NCBI RefSeq assembly: GCF_000021925.1
Contig: NC_011830.1
Location: 2,132,501-2,196,500 of the forward strand
DNA: 64,000 bases
From: Desulfitobacterium hafniense DCB-2
Lineage (GTDB): Bacteria > Bacillota > Desulfitobacteriia > Desulfitobacteriales > Desulfitobacteriaceae
Direction: 5' to 3'
The translations under genes and the position numbers were made by a program. The notes beneath the pieces were generated by a model, which was given only the letters and a program-made list of their open reading frames with translations, was not told where the DNA came from and searched no databases. Numbering within the stretch: position 1 is the first letter of the stretch; each line of letters starts with the position of its first letter. Positions 1 to 7,168 of this stretch are shown here, one piece after another.

Positions 1-2
1 AT

Positions 3-98
3 GGCGGTGAACCCCGCAAGCCGTTGATGCCCTTAGGTGACGAAGACAGGGAGCTGCTGGCGGCCATTATTAAGCACACCCAGGAAGTCTGCCGTTAA
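3..98 (+). CDS. C-terminal end of a DapA-family aldolase (partial)
   Basis: The gene starts before the window; only the last 31 codons are visible, read from base 3 and ending in TAA. The stretch GGEPRKPLMPLGDEDRELL resembles the tail of the dihydrodipicolinate synthase / N-acetylneuraminate lyase family, which commonly has a G-x-R-x-P-L-x-P-L segment before a final helix. These class I aldolases join or split pyruvate and an aldehyde. The next genes are an FAH hydrolase and a 2-hydroxyacid dehydrogenase, which would suit a small sugar-acid or keto-acid catabolic operon. With so little sequence the exact substrate cannot be given. Confidence 0.5.
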   Translation, partial: GGEPRKPLMPLGDEDRELLAAIIKHTQEVCR

Positions 99-251
99 GT
101 TTCGCTCCTCCTGCTCTACTACCTGAAAAGCACTGAAAACATTTCATCTCTTCTCTCCGGAGATATACCAGAAAAAATACGCTGAAAAAAGATTTTAGGT
201 TATAATTAACCTTACTAAACGGAAATGCAAGGTTTTGGAGGGATACATCGG

Positions 252-869
252 ATGATAAAAAACATTTATTGTGTCGGTCGCAATTATCTGCAGCATGCCA
301 AGGAACTCAACAATGCGGTTCCAACTTCCCCGTTTCTTTTCGTTAAGCCCACTCATGCTCTGGTGGAAGGTCAGGGGCAGACCATTGCCATGCCCAAAGA
401 CCAGGGGAATGTCCATTACGAGGCGGAATTGGTTGTTCATGTGGGCAAAAACTATGAACCCGGCATGAAGGCCGAAGCGGTTATTGATAAAATAGCTGTA
501 GGGATTGACTTTACTTTAAGAGAGGTTCAGGATGAGCTGAAGAAAAAAGGACTGCCCTGGCTGCTGGCTAAAGGGTTCCCTAACTCAGCGGTACTATCCC
601 GATGGCTGCCTTTCGAAGGGCTGGAGGGGACGGCCGGCCATGATTTTACCCTTGAGAAGAATGGACAGGAAGTGCAAAGAGGAAATATCAAGGAGATGAT
701 TTTTGATATTCCCACCATCATAGAATTCTGTGCCCAACACTTCGGATTGGCTGAAGGGGATATTATTTTCACCGGAACGCCTGCCGGTGTCGGTGTAGCC
801 GCTGCTGGAGACCATTTTGTACTGAAGTGGAAGGAAGAGCAAGTGGGAGAGCTGTTCATTGGTGAGTAA
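252..869 (+). CDS. Fumarylacetoacetate hydrolase (FAH) family protein
   Basis: A 205-residue protein of the FAH / 2-hydroxyhepta-2,4-diene-1,7-dioate isomerase family, cytoplasmic metal-dependent enzymes that cleave or decarboxylate beta-keto acids. Visible family features are the metal-site segment HYEAELVV (two acidic ligands), the third acidic ligand in GIDFTLREVQ, and the C-terminal GDIIFTGTPAGVG loop. The ATG at 252 is chosen because GGAGGG (237-242) lies about 9 bases upstream; an earlier in-frame ATG at 225 lacks a site. A TATAAT at 201-206 could be the -10 box. The stop overlaps the next gene, so the two are probably translated together. The substrate is unknown. A degraded copy of part of this gene lies at 6741-6854. 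Confidence 0.8.
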   Translation: MIKNIYCVGRNYLQHAKELNNAVPTSPFLFVKPTHALVEGQGQTIAMPKDQGNVHYEAELVVHVGKNYEPGMKAEAVIDKIAVGIDFTLREVQDELKKKGLPWLLAKGFPNSAVLSRWLPFEGLEGTAGHDFTLEKNGQEVQRGNIKEMIFDIPTIIEFCAQHFGLAEGDIIFTGTPAGVGVAAAGDHFVLKWKEEQVGELFIGE

Positions 870-1872
870 GTGCGGTATTTTGAAGGATGGAAGCAAGCCC
901 AAAGTTTTGATCGCCCGCCAAGTTCCCCAGGAAGTTGAAGAATGGATCGGCAGGCACTGTGAGTATTCAAAATGGGAAGGCAGCGGGGATATCCCCCGGA
1001 GTGAACTGCTGAAACAGTTGGGAGATGTGGATGGGCTTTTAATCAACCGGGAAAAGATCGATGGAGAACTTCTTGATGCAGCCCCGAAGCTGAAAATCGT
1101 CGCCAATATATCTGTAGGATATAACAATTTCGATATAGGGGAGATGCAAGCCAGGAAAGTTCTCGGCACTCATACCCCCAATGTATTGGATGACACCGTC
1201 GCCGATTTGGTTTTTGGACTTATGCTTAGCACCGCCCGCCGTTTATGTGAGCTGGATCGCTATGTCAAAGCAGGACGGTGGAACGAAACAGTTACCCCGG
1301 ATCTTTTTGGTATGGATGTTCACCATCAAACCTTAGGCATCATCGGCATGGGCCGGATCGGCAGAGCCCTTGCCCAAAGAGGGAAATGGGGCTTCGATAT
1401 GAACATTTTATATCATAATCGTTCCCGCCATCCTGAAGCGGAGCAGCGTTTTGATGCGCGCTATTGTACCTTGGAGGAGCTTCTGCAAAGATCGGATTTT
1501 GTAGTGCTTCTTGCCCCTCTTTCCCCGCAGACAGTGAATCTGATGAGTGGCCGGGAGTTCGGGCTTATGAAGCGGTCGGCTGTATTTATCAGCGCTTCCC
1601 GGGGGGAGACGGTGGATGAGGAGGCCTTAGTGGAGGCTCTTCGTGAAGGAAGGATTCTCGGTGCCGGCCTGGATGTCTACAGGAAGGAGCCCATCCCTCC
1701 GGATCATCCTTTGCTCCGCTTTAAGAACGTGGTTACCCTGCCCCACCTTGGTTCGGCAACTACCAGGACTCGTTTGGCTATGGCCAGGATGGCAGCAGAA
1801 AACCTGCTCATCGGACTAAAAAGAGAGATACCCCCGCAGTGTGTACCTGAATTAAAACATCTTGTCCTATAG
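859..1872 (+). CDS. D-isomer-specific 2-hydroxyacid dehydrogenase
   Basis: A 337-residue NAD(P)-dependent oxidoreductase of the glyoxylate/hydroxypyruvate/2-ketogluconate reductase group. The nucleotide site is the Rossmann loop LGIIGMGRIGRALAQR, and the three catalytic residues can be placed as Arg in SASRGETVDEEAL, Glu in DVYRKEPIPPDHPLL and His in TLPHLGSATT. It overlaps the FAH gene by about 10 bases. The start is TTG at 859 or GTG at 862, both behind GGGAG at 845-850. Together with the aldolase and FAH hydrolase it suggests reduction of a 2-keto acid made in the same pathway. A hairpin terminator follows directly. Confidence 0.85.
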   Translation: MVSKCGILKDGSKPKVLIARQVPQEVEEWIGRHCEYSKWEGSGDIPRSELLKQLGDVDGLLINREKIDGELLDAAPKLKIVANISVGYNNFDIGEMQARKVLGTHTPNVLDDTVADLVFGLMLSTARRLCELDRYVKAGRWNETVTPDLFGMDVHHQTLGIIGMGRIGRALAQRGKWGFDMNILYHNRSRHPEAEQRFDARYCTLEELLQRSDFVVLLAPLSPQTVNLMSGREFGLMKRSAVFISASRGETVDEEALVEALREGRILGAGLDVYRKEPIPPDHPLLRFKNVVTLPHLGSATTRTRLAMARMAAENLLIGLKREIPPQCVPELKHLVL

Positions 1873-1875
1873 TCA

Positions 1876-1908
1876 GCCCCCGGTCACAGGGAAGTGATCG
1901 GGGGTTTT
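1876..1908 (+). terminator. Rho-independent terminator after the dehydrogenase gene
   Basis: The inverted repeat CCCCCGGTCAC / GTGATCGGGGG with a short loop is followed by TTTT. A diverged copy, including the preceding CTATAG, occurs at 6661-6701 beside FAH and Rpn gene fragments. Confidence 0.75.
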
Positions 1909-1980
1909 CCATTCTGAGTCTTCTCGGATTGCCCACCCGCTATGAATGAAGCCCGTAAAATTAAAAAAATAAAATCCATA

Positions 1981-2029
1981 TTGACATATGTCATAAATGG
2001 AGTATACTGAGCATAGATGACATATGTCA
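1981..2029 (+). promoter_or_regulatory. Promoter flanked by two identical 12-bp palindromes
   Basis: TTGACA (1981-1986) and TATACT (2003-2008) are 16 bases apart. The palindrome TGACATATGTCA occurs at 1982-1993, on top of the -35 box, and again at 2018-2029, just past the expected transcription start; both are followed by TAAA. The centres are 36 bp apart. The arrangement suggests a repressor that binds both sites; the DUF134 protein encoded next is the natural candidate (inference). Confidence 0.75.
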
Positions 2030-2052
2030 TAAACTCTGAGGAGGTGAACTCG

Positions 2053-2430
2053 GTGCCAAGACCCATGAAATGGAGAAAGGTTTGCTGTCTGCCTGAAAGC
2101 AATCGCTTCGGTCCTCTGGACTTGAATGCGGGTGATCAGTACCAGGTAAAGATGACAGTTGACGAATATGAAACCATAAGGCTTATTGACCTGGAAGGGT
2201 TTACCCAGGAAGAGTGTGCGAAAAAGATGAATGTCGCCCGTACTACGGTTCAGGGGATCTATATCGAAGCGAGGAAGAAACTGGCTGAATCCTTAGTGAA
2301 TGGTAAAGTGCTGCAGATCGAAGGAGGAGAATACCGGCTTTGCGACGGCTTAGGAAATGGCTGCGGCCAGGGCTGCTATAAGCGCAGACGAAGAATGGGT
2401 TGCTCAGGTAAAGAGGAGGGAGAGGACTGA
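2053..2430 (+). CDS. DUF134 (UPF0251) DNA-binding regulator
   Basis: A 125-residue protein of the DUF134 family. Near the start it has PRPMKWRKVCCLPE with two adjacent cysteines, then a sigma-70-region-4-like helix-turn-helix (DEYETIRLIDLEGFTQEECAKKMNVARTTVQGIYIEARKKLAE), and a Cys-rich tail (CDGLGNGCGQGCYKRRRRMGC) that could hold a metal or Fe-S cluster. The GTG start at 2053 is set by GAGGAGGTGA at 2038-2047. Family members usually stand beside NifX-like and Mrp/MinD Fe-S genes, as here. The flanking twin palindromes point to self-regulation. What it senses is not known. Confidence 0.85.
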   Translation: MPRPMKWRKVCCLPESNRFGPLDLNAGDQYQVKMTVDEYETIRLIDLEGFTQEECAKKMNVARTTVQGIYIEARKKLAESLVNGKVLQIEGGEYRLCDGLGNGCGQGCYKRRRRMGCSGKEEGED

Positions 2431-2473
2431 GTATCTGCGAAGTTATTTCAGTGAGAAAGAAGGGAGGATTCTT

Positions 2474-2842
2474 ATGAAGATAGCTATACCTGTGGATGAG
2501 AAAAATATAGGGACCAATGTCTGTGTATCCTTCGGACGGGCTCCTTATTTTCTTATCTATGATCTGGAAACCAAAGAAGGCAGCTTTTTTAGCAACAGCG
2601 CAGCGGCAAGCACAGGAGGCGCAGGGGTTAAAGCTGCTCAAATCATCGTCGATCATAAGGTTGACGCTTTGCTTGTGCCCCGCTGCGGAGAAAATGCAGC
2701 CGAGGTCTTAAGAGCGGCTGAGATTAAACTGTTTAAAACCACAACCCTTTGGGCTAAAGATAATATTGATGCTTTTAAGGCCGGAAAACTTCCTGCCCTT
2801 GATGAAATTCATGCCGGATTACATGGCCACGGAGGCCATTAG
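2474..2842 (+). CDS. NifX/NifB-type dinitrogenase iron-molybdenum cofactor family protein
   Basis: A 122-residue protein that opens MKIAIPVDEKNIGTNVCVSFGRAPYFLIYD and ends in a His-rich GLHGHGGH tail. This is the small RNase-H-like fold of NifX/NafY and the MTH1175 group, which bind metal-sulphur cofactors or clusters in transit. No nitrogenase genes are present, so a general Fe-S or metallo-cofactor role is more likely. GGGAGG (2462-2467) sets the ATG at 2474. It is the second gene of the cluster and nearly touches the ferredoxin-MinD gene that follows. Confidence 0.8.
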   Translation: MKIAIPVDEKNIGTNVCVSFGRAPYFLIYDLETKEGSFFSNSAAASTGGAGVKAAQIIVDHKVDALLVPRCGENAAEVLRAAEIKLFKTTTLWAKDNIDAFKAGKLPALDEIHAGLHGHGGH

Positions 2843-2843
2843 T

Positions 2844-3719
2844 ATGAAGATAGCTGTCCTCAGCGGCAAGGGCGGCACCGGCAAAACACTGGTAGCGGTG
2901 AACTTGGCTGCGGCAGCCCAGCGCTCCACCTATATAGACTGTGATGTTGAAGAACCCAATGGACATCTCTTCTTTAAACCTGAAATCCTTCAGGAGGAAG
3001 AAATAACAGTCAAAATTCCCAGGGTTGAGGATACACTGTGCCAGGGGTGCCGAAGATGCGTGGATTTCTGCCAATTCAATGCCCTTGCCTACATAAAAGA
3101 AAAGCTGCTCGTGTTTGAAGATGTTTGTCATTCCTGCGGGGGCTGTATCCTCCTTTGTCCCGAAAAGGCTCTGACTGAGCAAGAAAAGGGTATCGGCAAA
3201 GTTCAAAAAGGGCTGTCTGATCAGGTAAGGGTCTATACCGGAGTGCTCAATATCGGTGAAGTTTCAGGTGTCCCGATCATAAAGAAGCTTCTCAATGAGA
3301 ATAAATCGGATAAGAACGAACCGGAATCCGACCAACTCACCTTCATCGACTGTCCTCCGGGCAGTGCCTGTAGTGTTATGGAGAGCATCAAGGATGCGGA
3401 TTACTGCCTGTTGGTTGCCGAGCCGACTTTGTTTGGCGTTCATAATCTCAATATGGTCCATGAGCTGGTCAAGATCTTTAATAAACCCTGCGGAGTTGTG
3501 CTGAATAAAAGCCTGGAAGGAGAAAATCCAGCTGAAACGTTTTGCTTAGAAAAAAATATTAAGATCTTAAGCCGCCTGCCTTTTGATCATGAGTTGGGAA
3601 GATTGAATTCCAATGCCGAAATTGCCGTCAGGAAAAGTGAACCATACAAGGCTCTGTTTTCCGCTCTCCTAGAAACAGTAACCAAGGAGGTTCAGCATGA
3701 AACAGCTGCTTATTCTTAG
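2844..3719 (+). CDS. MinD-superfamily P-loop ATPase with inserted ferredoxin domain (first copy)
   Basis: A 291-residue ParA/MinD-type ATPase. The N-terminal SGKGGTGKTLVAVN is the deviant Walker A motif. An inserted 2[4Fe-4S] ferredoxin domain has CQGCRRCVDFC and CHSCGGCILLC, and IDCPPGSACSV is the Walker A' region. Such proteins are paired in anaerobes and are thought to load or transfer Fe-S clusters or electrons; the partner is not proven. The ATG at 2844 has GGAGG at 2831-2835; the reading frame extends further upstream but without a site. It overlaps the second copy by 23 bases, so the two are translationally coupled. Confidence 0.85.
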   Translation: MKIAVLSGKGGTGKTLVAVNLAAAAQRSTYIDCDVEEPNGHLFFKPEILQEEEITVKIPRVEDTLCQGCRRCVDFCQFNALAYIKEKLLVFEDVCHSCGGCILLCPEKALTEQEKGIGKVQKGLSDQVRVYTGVLNIGEVSGVPIIKKLLNENKSDKNEPESDQLTFIDCPPGSACSVMESIKDADYCLLVAEPTLFGVHNLNMVHELVKIFNKPCGVVLNKSLEGENPAETFCLEKNIKILSRLPFDHELGRLNSNAEIAVRKSEPYKALFSALLETVTKEVQHETAAYS

Positions 3720-4560
3720 CGGGAAAGGAGGTACTGGAAAAACCACCATAGCCAGTGCCTTGATAAAGCTTGCCGACGCCAGGGCTTATGGGGATTGTGA
3801 CGTGGATGCTCCCAATCTGCACCTCATTGCAGGACAGAGCTCAGAACCAGCGAAGCTGGATTACTATGGGCTGCCCAAAGCCCAGATAGATCCCGAACTG
3901 TGCAGCCAATGCGATCAATGCAGGCAAAACTGCCGGTTTGAGGCTATTTCAGCAGGGAGTACATATAGGGTAGATCCCTTTGCCTGTGAAGGCTGTGGGG
4001 TCTGTCAGGCTCTGTGTCCGGCCGGGGCCATAACTCTAAAGCCTGCCGCGGCCGGTGAATTGATGCTGTATATTCATCAGGAAAAGGTATTTTCAACAGC
4101 ACAACTGAAGATGGGGAGCGGGACCTCCGGCAAGTTGGTCGCAGAGGTCAAGAAACAGCTGAAAGGGGCAGCGGGTGCGGCCGAGCTGGCGATTATTGAC
4201 GGCTCCCCCGGAATTGGCTGCCCTGTCATAGCCTCCCTCAGCGGCGTGGATATGGTTTTGATTGTGGCGGAACCTTCCTTATCAGGCATCAGCGACATGG
4301 AGCGCATCATCAACACAGCGGCCAAATTCGGTACGAAAGCTGCCATCTGTATCAATAAATCGGATACCAACCCCGACCATGCGGAGAGAATCGAGGAGTA
4401 TTGCCAAAGACAGGAACTGCCCTTGGTGGGAAAAATTCCTTTTGATGCCGCTGCCGTTGAAGCTATCAATAAGGGGCTGACGATTGTCGATAGTGAGTGC
4501 GCATCGGGAACAGCAGTAAGAGAGGTCTACAACAAGGTGATGAACCTTATAACAATGTGA
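3697..4560 (+). CDS. MinD-superfamily P-loop ATPase with inserted ferredoxin domain (second copy)
   Basis: A 287-residue paralogue of the preceding gene. It starts MKQLLILSGKGGTGKTTIASAL (Walker A) and carries two [4Fe-4S] motifs, CSQCDQCRQNC and CEGCGVCQALC, followed by IIDGSPGIGCPV. The AAGGAGG site just upstream of 3697 lies inside the end of the first copy. The two probably form a heterodimer, as is usual for this gene pair. In the same operon are Mrp and two NifX-like proteins, which supports work on Fe-S clusters. Confidence 0.85.
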   Translation: MKQLLILSGKGGTGKTTIASALIKLADARAYGDCDVDAPNLHLIAGQSSEPAKLDYYGLPKAQIDPELCSQCDQCRQNCRFEAISAGSTYRVDPFACEGCGVCQALCPAGAITLKPAAAGELMLYIHQEKVFSTAQLKMGSGTSGKLVAEVKKQLKGAAGAAELAIIDGSPGIGCPVIASLSGVDMVLIVAEPSLSGISDMERIINTAAKFGTKAAICINKSDTNPDHAERIEEYCQRQELPLVGKIPFDAAAVEAINKGLTIVDSECASGTAVREVYNKVMNLITM

Positions 4561-4593
4561 TGGATCTAATCTGATAATAAAGGAGACAAAACT

Positions 4594-5442
4594 ATGAGCG
4601 AACAATGCAATGAAAGCTGCAGCAGTTGCGGGGAGGACTGCGCAGACCGCAAAGAAGGCAACCCCGATTTCTCCGCAAAGCTCCATGAGCAGAGCAGGGT
4701 CAAAAAGGTTATCGGTATCGTCAGCGGCAAAGGCGGGGTGGGCAAATCCCTTGTCACCTCCATGCTTGCCGTTGCCATGAAGAAAAGAGGCTACCATACG
4801 GCGATTCTTGATGCCGATGTGACAGGGCCTTCCATTCCCAAAGCCTTTGGTCTTAAGGAGAAAGCCCGGGGCGGTGAATCCGGCCTGATTCCTGTTAAAA
4901 GTGAAGCCGGTATTGATATTATGTCGATTAATTTGCTTTTGGCAAAGGATACCGATCCTGTGATTTGGCGGGGACCGATTATCGCCGGGATCGTCAAGCA
5001 GTTCTGGACAGATGCCATCTGGAGGGATGTGGATTTCATGTTCATCGACATGCCCCCCGGAACCGGCGATGTTCCCCTCACAGTGTTTCAATCCCTGCCG
5101 GTGGATGGAATTATCGTCGTCACTTCTCCGCAGGAGCTGGTAGCCATGATTGTCACCAAGGCCGTCAAGATGGCGGAAATGATGAAGATTCCTGTTCTGG
5201 GTCTGGTTGAAAATATGTCCTATTTTAAATGCCCTGACAACGGCAAAGAGTATCAGATCTTTGGCGACAGTCATCTTGAAGAGATCGCCGCTGAACATCA
5301 TTTAAAGATTCTCGCCAAATTGCCGATTGAACCCCAAATAGCCGCGGCCTGCGATCAGGGAACCATAGAACAGGTTGAGGTAAATTGGTTTGACCTGGCA
5401 GCTGAACTAATGGAAAAAATGGAGGGAATGAAAGATGCTTAA
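4594..5442 (+). CDS. mrp: Mrp/NBP35-family Fe-S carrier ATPase
   Basis: A 282-residue P-loop protein of the Mrp/ApbC/NBP35 family, which carries [4Fe-4S] clusters to target proteins. It has a Cys-rich N-terminus (CNESCSSCGEDC) as in NBP35-type members, the Walker A SGKGGVGKSLVTSM, the switch FIDMPPGTGDVPLTVFQ, and LVENMSYFKCP, where the cluster-binding CxxC is reduced to a single Cys followed by PDNG. A member with only the N-terminal cysteines is therefore possible. AAGGAGA at 4580-4586 sets the start. The stop overlaps the second NifX-like gene by 8 bases. Confidence 0.88.
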   Translation: MSEQCNESCSSCGEDCADRKEGNPDFSAKLHEQSRVKKVIGIVSGKGGVGKSLVTSMLAVAMKKRGYHTAILDADVTGPSIPKAFGLKEKARGGESGLIPVKSEAGIDIMSINLLLAKDTDPVIWRGPIIAGIVKQFWTDAIWRDVDFMFIDMPPGTGDVPLTVFQSLPVDGIIVVTSPQELVAMIVTKAVKMAEMMKIPVLGLVENMSYFKCPDNGKEYQIFGDSHLEEIAAEHHLKILAKLPIEPQIAAACDQGTIEQVEVNWFDLAAELMEKMEGMKDA

Positions 5443-5794
5443 AATTGCAGTAGCAAGTGAAATGGAAAGAGTGGCGGAGCATTTTGGCCACTGCGTAAAC
5501 TTCAATATTTTTGAAGCCGAAGAGAACCGGATTGTTAAGAGCGGCTGCCTGCCAAACCCTGGGCATAAGCCTGGTTTTTTGCCTAACTTCCTTAATGACA
5601 TGGGCGTCAATGTGATCATCTCAGGTGGCATGGGGGCAGGTGCCATCGATATCTTTAATGAAAAGGGCATCGAAGTGATCACGGGAGCAGCCGGCAATAC
5701 CCAGGATGTTGTGGAAGAATATCTCAAAGGGACTCTTAAATCCACCGGTTCCGTTTGCCATGACCACCAACATCATGGTGAGTGCGGAGAGTGA
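5435..5794 (+). CDS. Second NifX-like cofactor family protein
   Basis: A 119-residue protein of the same family as 2474-2842, beginning MLKIAVASEMERVAEHFGHC and ending with a His-rich CHDHQHHGECGE tail that could bind metal. The GGMGAGAIDIFNEKGIEVI segment is typical of the MTH1175 group. It starts within the end of mrp, so it belongs to the same operon. With one NifX-like protein at each end of the cluster, one may accept and one deliver the cofactor; that is speculation. Confidence 0.8.
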   Translation: MLKIAVASEMERVAEHFGHCVNFNIFEAEENRIVKSGCLPNPGHKPGFLPNFLNDMGVNVIISGGMGAGAIDIFNEKGIEVITGAAGNTQDVVEEYLKGTLKSTGSVCHDHQHHGECGE

Positions 5795-5846
5795 ATCCTG
5801 ATAGATACGAAAGGCGCTGTCGCAGTAAGACAGTCAGAAAAATAAC

Positions 5847-5884
5847 CAAAGAGGGCGACTGGCAGATGCCAGAAGCCCTCTTTG
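5847..5884. terminator. Long perfect hairpin after the Fe-S cluster
   Basis: CAAAGAGGGC (5847-5856) pairs with GCCCTCTTTG (5875-5884), and an inner CTGGCA/TGCCAG stem lies at 5859-5872. There is no U run on the plus side; on the minus side GGTTATTTTT follows. It probably ends the operon. The rest of 5795-6176 holds no convincing gene, only an extended -10 promoter (TG at 6099-6100, TATAAT at 6102-6107) for the next gene. Confidence 0.6.
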
Positions 5885-6176
5885 CCATAGAGTATGCCCT
5901 GTGTTATCCACGCCATACTCCTGCCGGTTCGCCGGCGAACGAAGGTTTTCAGCTTTTCCAGACGATGTGTGCGCTGCTCACGGACCAAAGGCCGGCCATG
6001 GAATGAGAGGTATCTTCCCGTATTTCCTGCTTGGCGGAAAGTATCCCAGCTTTATTATCCTCACTCCGTGACTGAGCTGATGATAATTGCTCTTTTAGTG
6101 GTATAATTAAATATTGTTATAGTTCGGTGCACTGGATTAGGGTGCAAATAACAGGAATTCAAAGGTGGTGCCAATA

Positions 6177-6617
6177 ATGGCAGATGGTAAGCTTATTCTA
6201 ACAGCCGAAGAGATGTTATTGATTTGGGAAAAGGCGCTTGAAGTGCTGAAAAGGAATTTAACGCCTGCGGCTTTTAAGACCTGGATAGAGCCGGTTGTCC
6301 CTGGAGCGGAAAGAAATTCCCTTGTCTTATTTTGTCCTAACACATTTTGTCTGGATTGGCTTGAAAGTCGTTATAAGTTCATAATTTTAGAGACGGTTCA
6401 ATCAATCGAACCGTCGATCGAAGAGATTGTTCTTCGCGAAGAAGGGCAGGTAAACGATCACAAACGGCAACTGGTGCTTAAGGTTGACGAAGATTTATAT
6501 GACTTGATGAAACAGGTTTACGAAAAGGAAAAAAATAACAGCATCGGACGGACTTTCGAAGAGTATTTCACGCAAATGCTGCAGTCTGTTTGCCAGGAGC
6601 GAATGGATGCTGGTTGA
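6177..6617 (+). CDS. Stand-alone DnaA N-terminal (domain I) protein
   Basis: A 146-residue protein. Residues about 12-80 (IWEKALEVLKRNLTPAAFKTWIEPV, then FCPNTFCLDWLESRYKFIILETVQ) match domain I of the replication initiator DnaA, which binds DnaB and regulators such as DiaA or HobA. No AAA+ or DNA-binding domain follows; residues 85-146 are charged and probably helical. It could compete with or modulate DnaA or the helicase, but no function is proven. The ATG at 6177 follows AAAGGTGG (6161-6168). The leader just upstream closely resembles the leader at 39949-39988. Confidence 0.8.
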   Translation: MADGKLILTAEEMLLIWEKALEVLKRNLTPAAFKTWIEPVVPGAERNSLVLFCPNTFCLDWLESRYKFIILETVQSIEPSIEEIVLREEGQVNDHKRQLVLKVDEDLYDLMKQVYEKEKNNSIGRTFEEYFTQMLQSVCQERMDAG

Positions 6618-6660
6618 TGCCACAGCTGGAAAAGAGTATGTAAAGCAAGGAAGCCTTGCT

Positions 6661-6705
6661 CTATAGTTGACCCCCCCGGTCATATTGAAGTGATCAGGGG
6701 GACTT
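6661..6705 (+). repeat. Diverged second copy of the 1870-1908 terminator
   Basis: CTATAG, then CCCCC..GGTCA / TGATC.GGGGG around a GAAG loop, match the terminator after the dehydrogenase gene in order and spacing. It stands directly before an FAH gene fragment, so it looks like part of a duplicated and decayed copy of the locus at 0.2-1.9 kb. It may still end transcription of the DnaA-domain gene. Confidence 0.6.
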
Positions 6706-6740
6706 TCTAGTAAGAAAAGTTTAAATCTATATTCAGAGTT

Positions 6741-6854
6741 AAAAGAAAAGGCTATTCCTGGGTATTGGCCAAAGGGTTTATCAACTCCGCCGTCATCACC
6801 CCTTGGCAGCCTTTCTCAGGGCTTGAAGCCATGCTGGACGTAAATTTTCACTGA
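6741..6854 (+). pseudogene. FAH-family gene fragment
   Basis: In one frame this reads KRKGYSWVLAKGFINSAVITP, then WQPFSGLEAMLDVNFH and a stop. It aligns with KKKGLPWLLAKGFPNSAVLSRWLPFEGLEG in the intact FAH protein encoded at 252-869. Both ends of the gene are missing, so it cannot code for an enzyme. Differences at many codons show that the duplication is old or that the fragment comes from another FAH gene. Confidence 0.75.
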
Positions 6855-6857
6855 ATA

Positions 6858-7157
6858 AGAACGGCGGCAGAGCTGGCCAAGGCTGCCGATGAAAAGACGA
6901 AACTATTCACCATTGCCGCGCTGATCGTGATCACCGACAAGATTATGTCCGAGAGTAACAAAAGGAAATTGTTGGAGGTGTTGAAAATGACCCAGATTGA
7001 ACAATGGATCCGGGAAGAAGGCAGATAAGAGGAGAAAAGGGAAACCGCCCGAACCATGCTGACCATGGGAATGAGTCCGGAAGTAATAGCTAAAGCGACT
7101 CATCTTCCACTGGAAGAAATCCTGCGCATGGAGAAAGAAATTAACAACAAGAACTAA
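6858..7157 (+). pseudogene. C-terminal remnant of an Rpn-family nuclease/transposase gene
   Basis: The frame reads AAELAKAADEKTKLFTIAAL..MTQIEQWIREEGR, one in-frame TAA, then EEKRETARTMLTMGMSPEVIAKATHLPLEEILRMEKEI. The last part is the typical tail of Rpn / PD-(D/E)XK recombination-promoting nucleases, a short helix-turn-helix-like motif after an EG-rich stretch. The catalytic N-terminal domain is absent. It is in the same frame as the FAH fragment before it, which suggests a deletion that joined two dead genes. Confidence 0.65.
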
Positions 7158-7168
7158 AATAGGGCATC

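Noticed and set aside
4282..5301. A 339-codon open frame on the minus strand
   Set aside because: It runs across the second ferredoxin-MinD gene and mrp, both certain on the plus strand.
5782..6006. A 74-codon open frame after the Fe-S cluster
   Set aside because: It overlaps the end of the second NifX-like gene, runs through the terminator hairpin and has no ribosome site.
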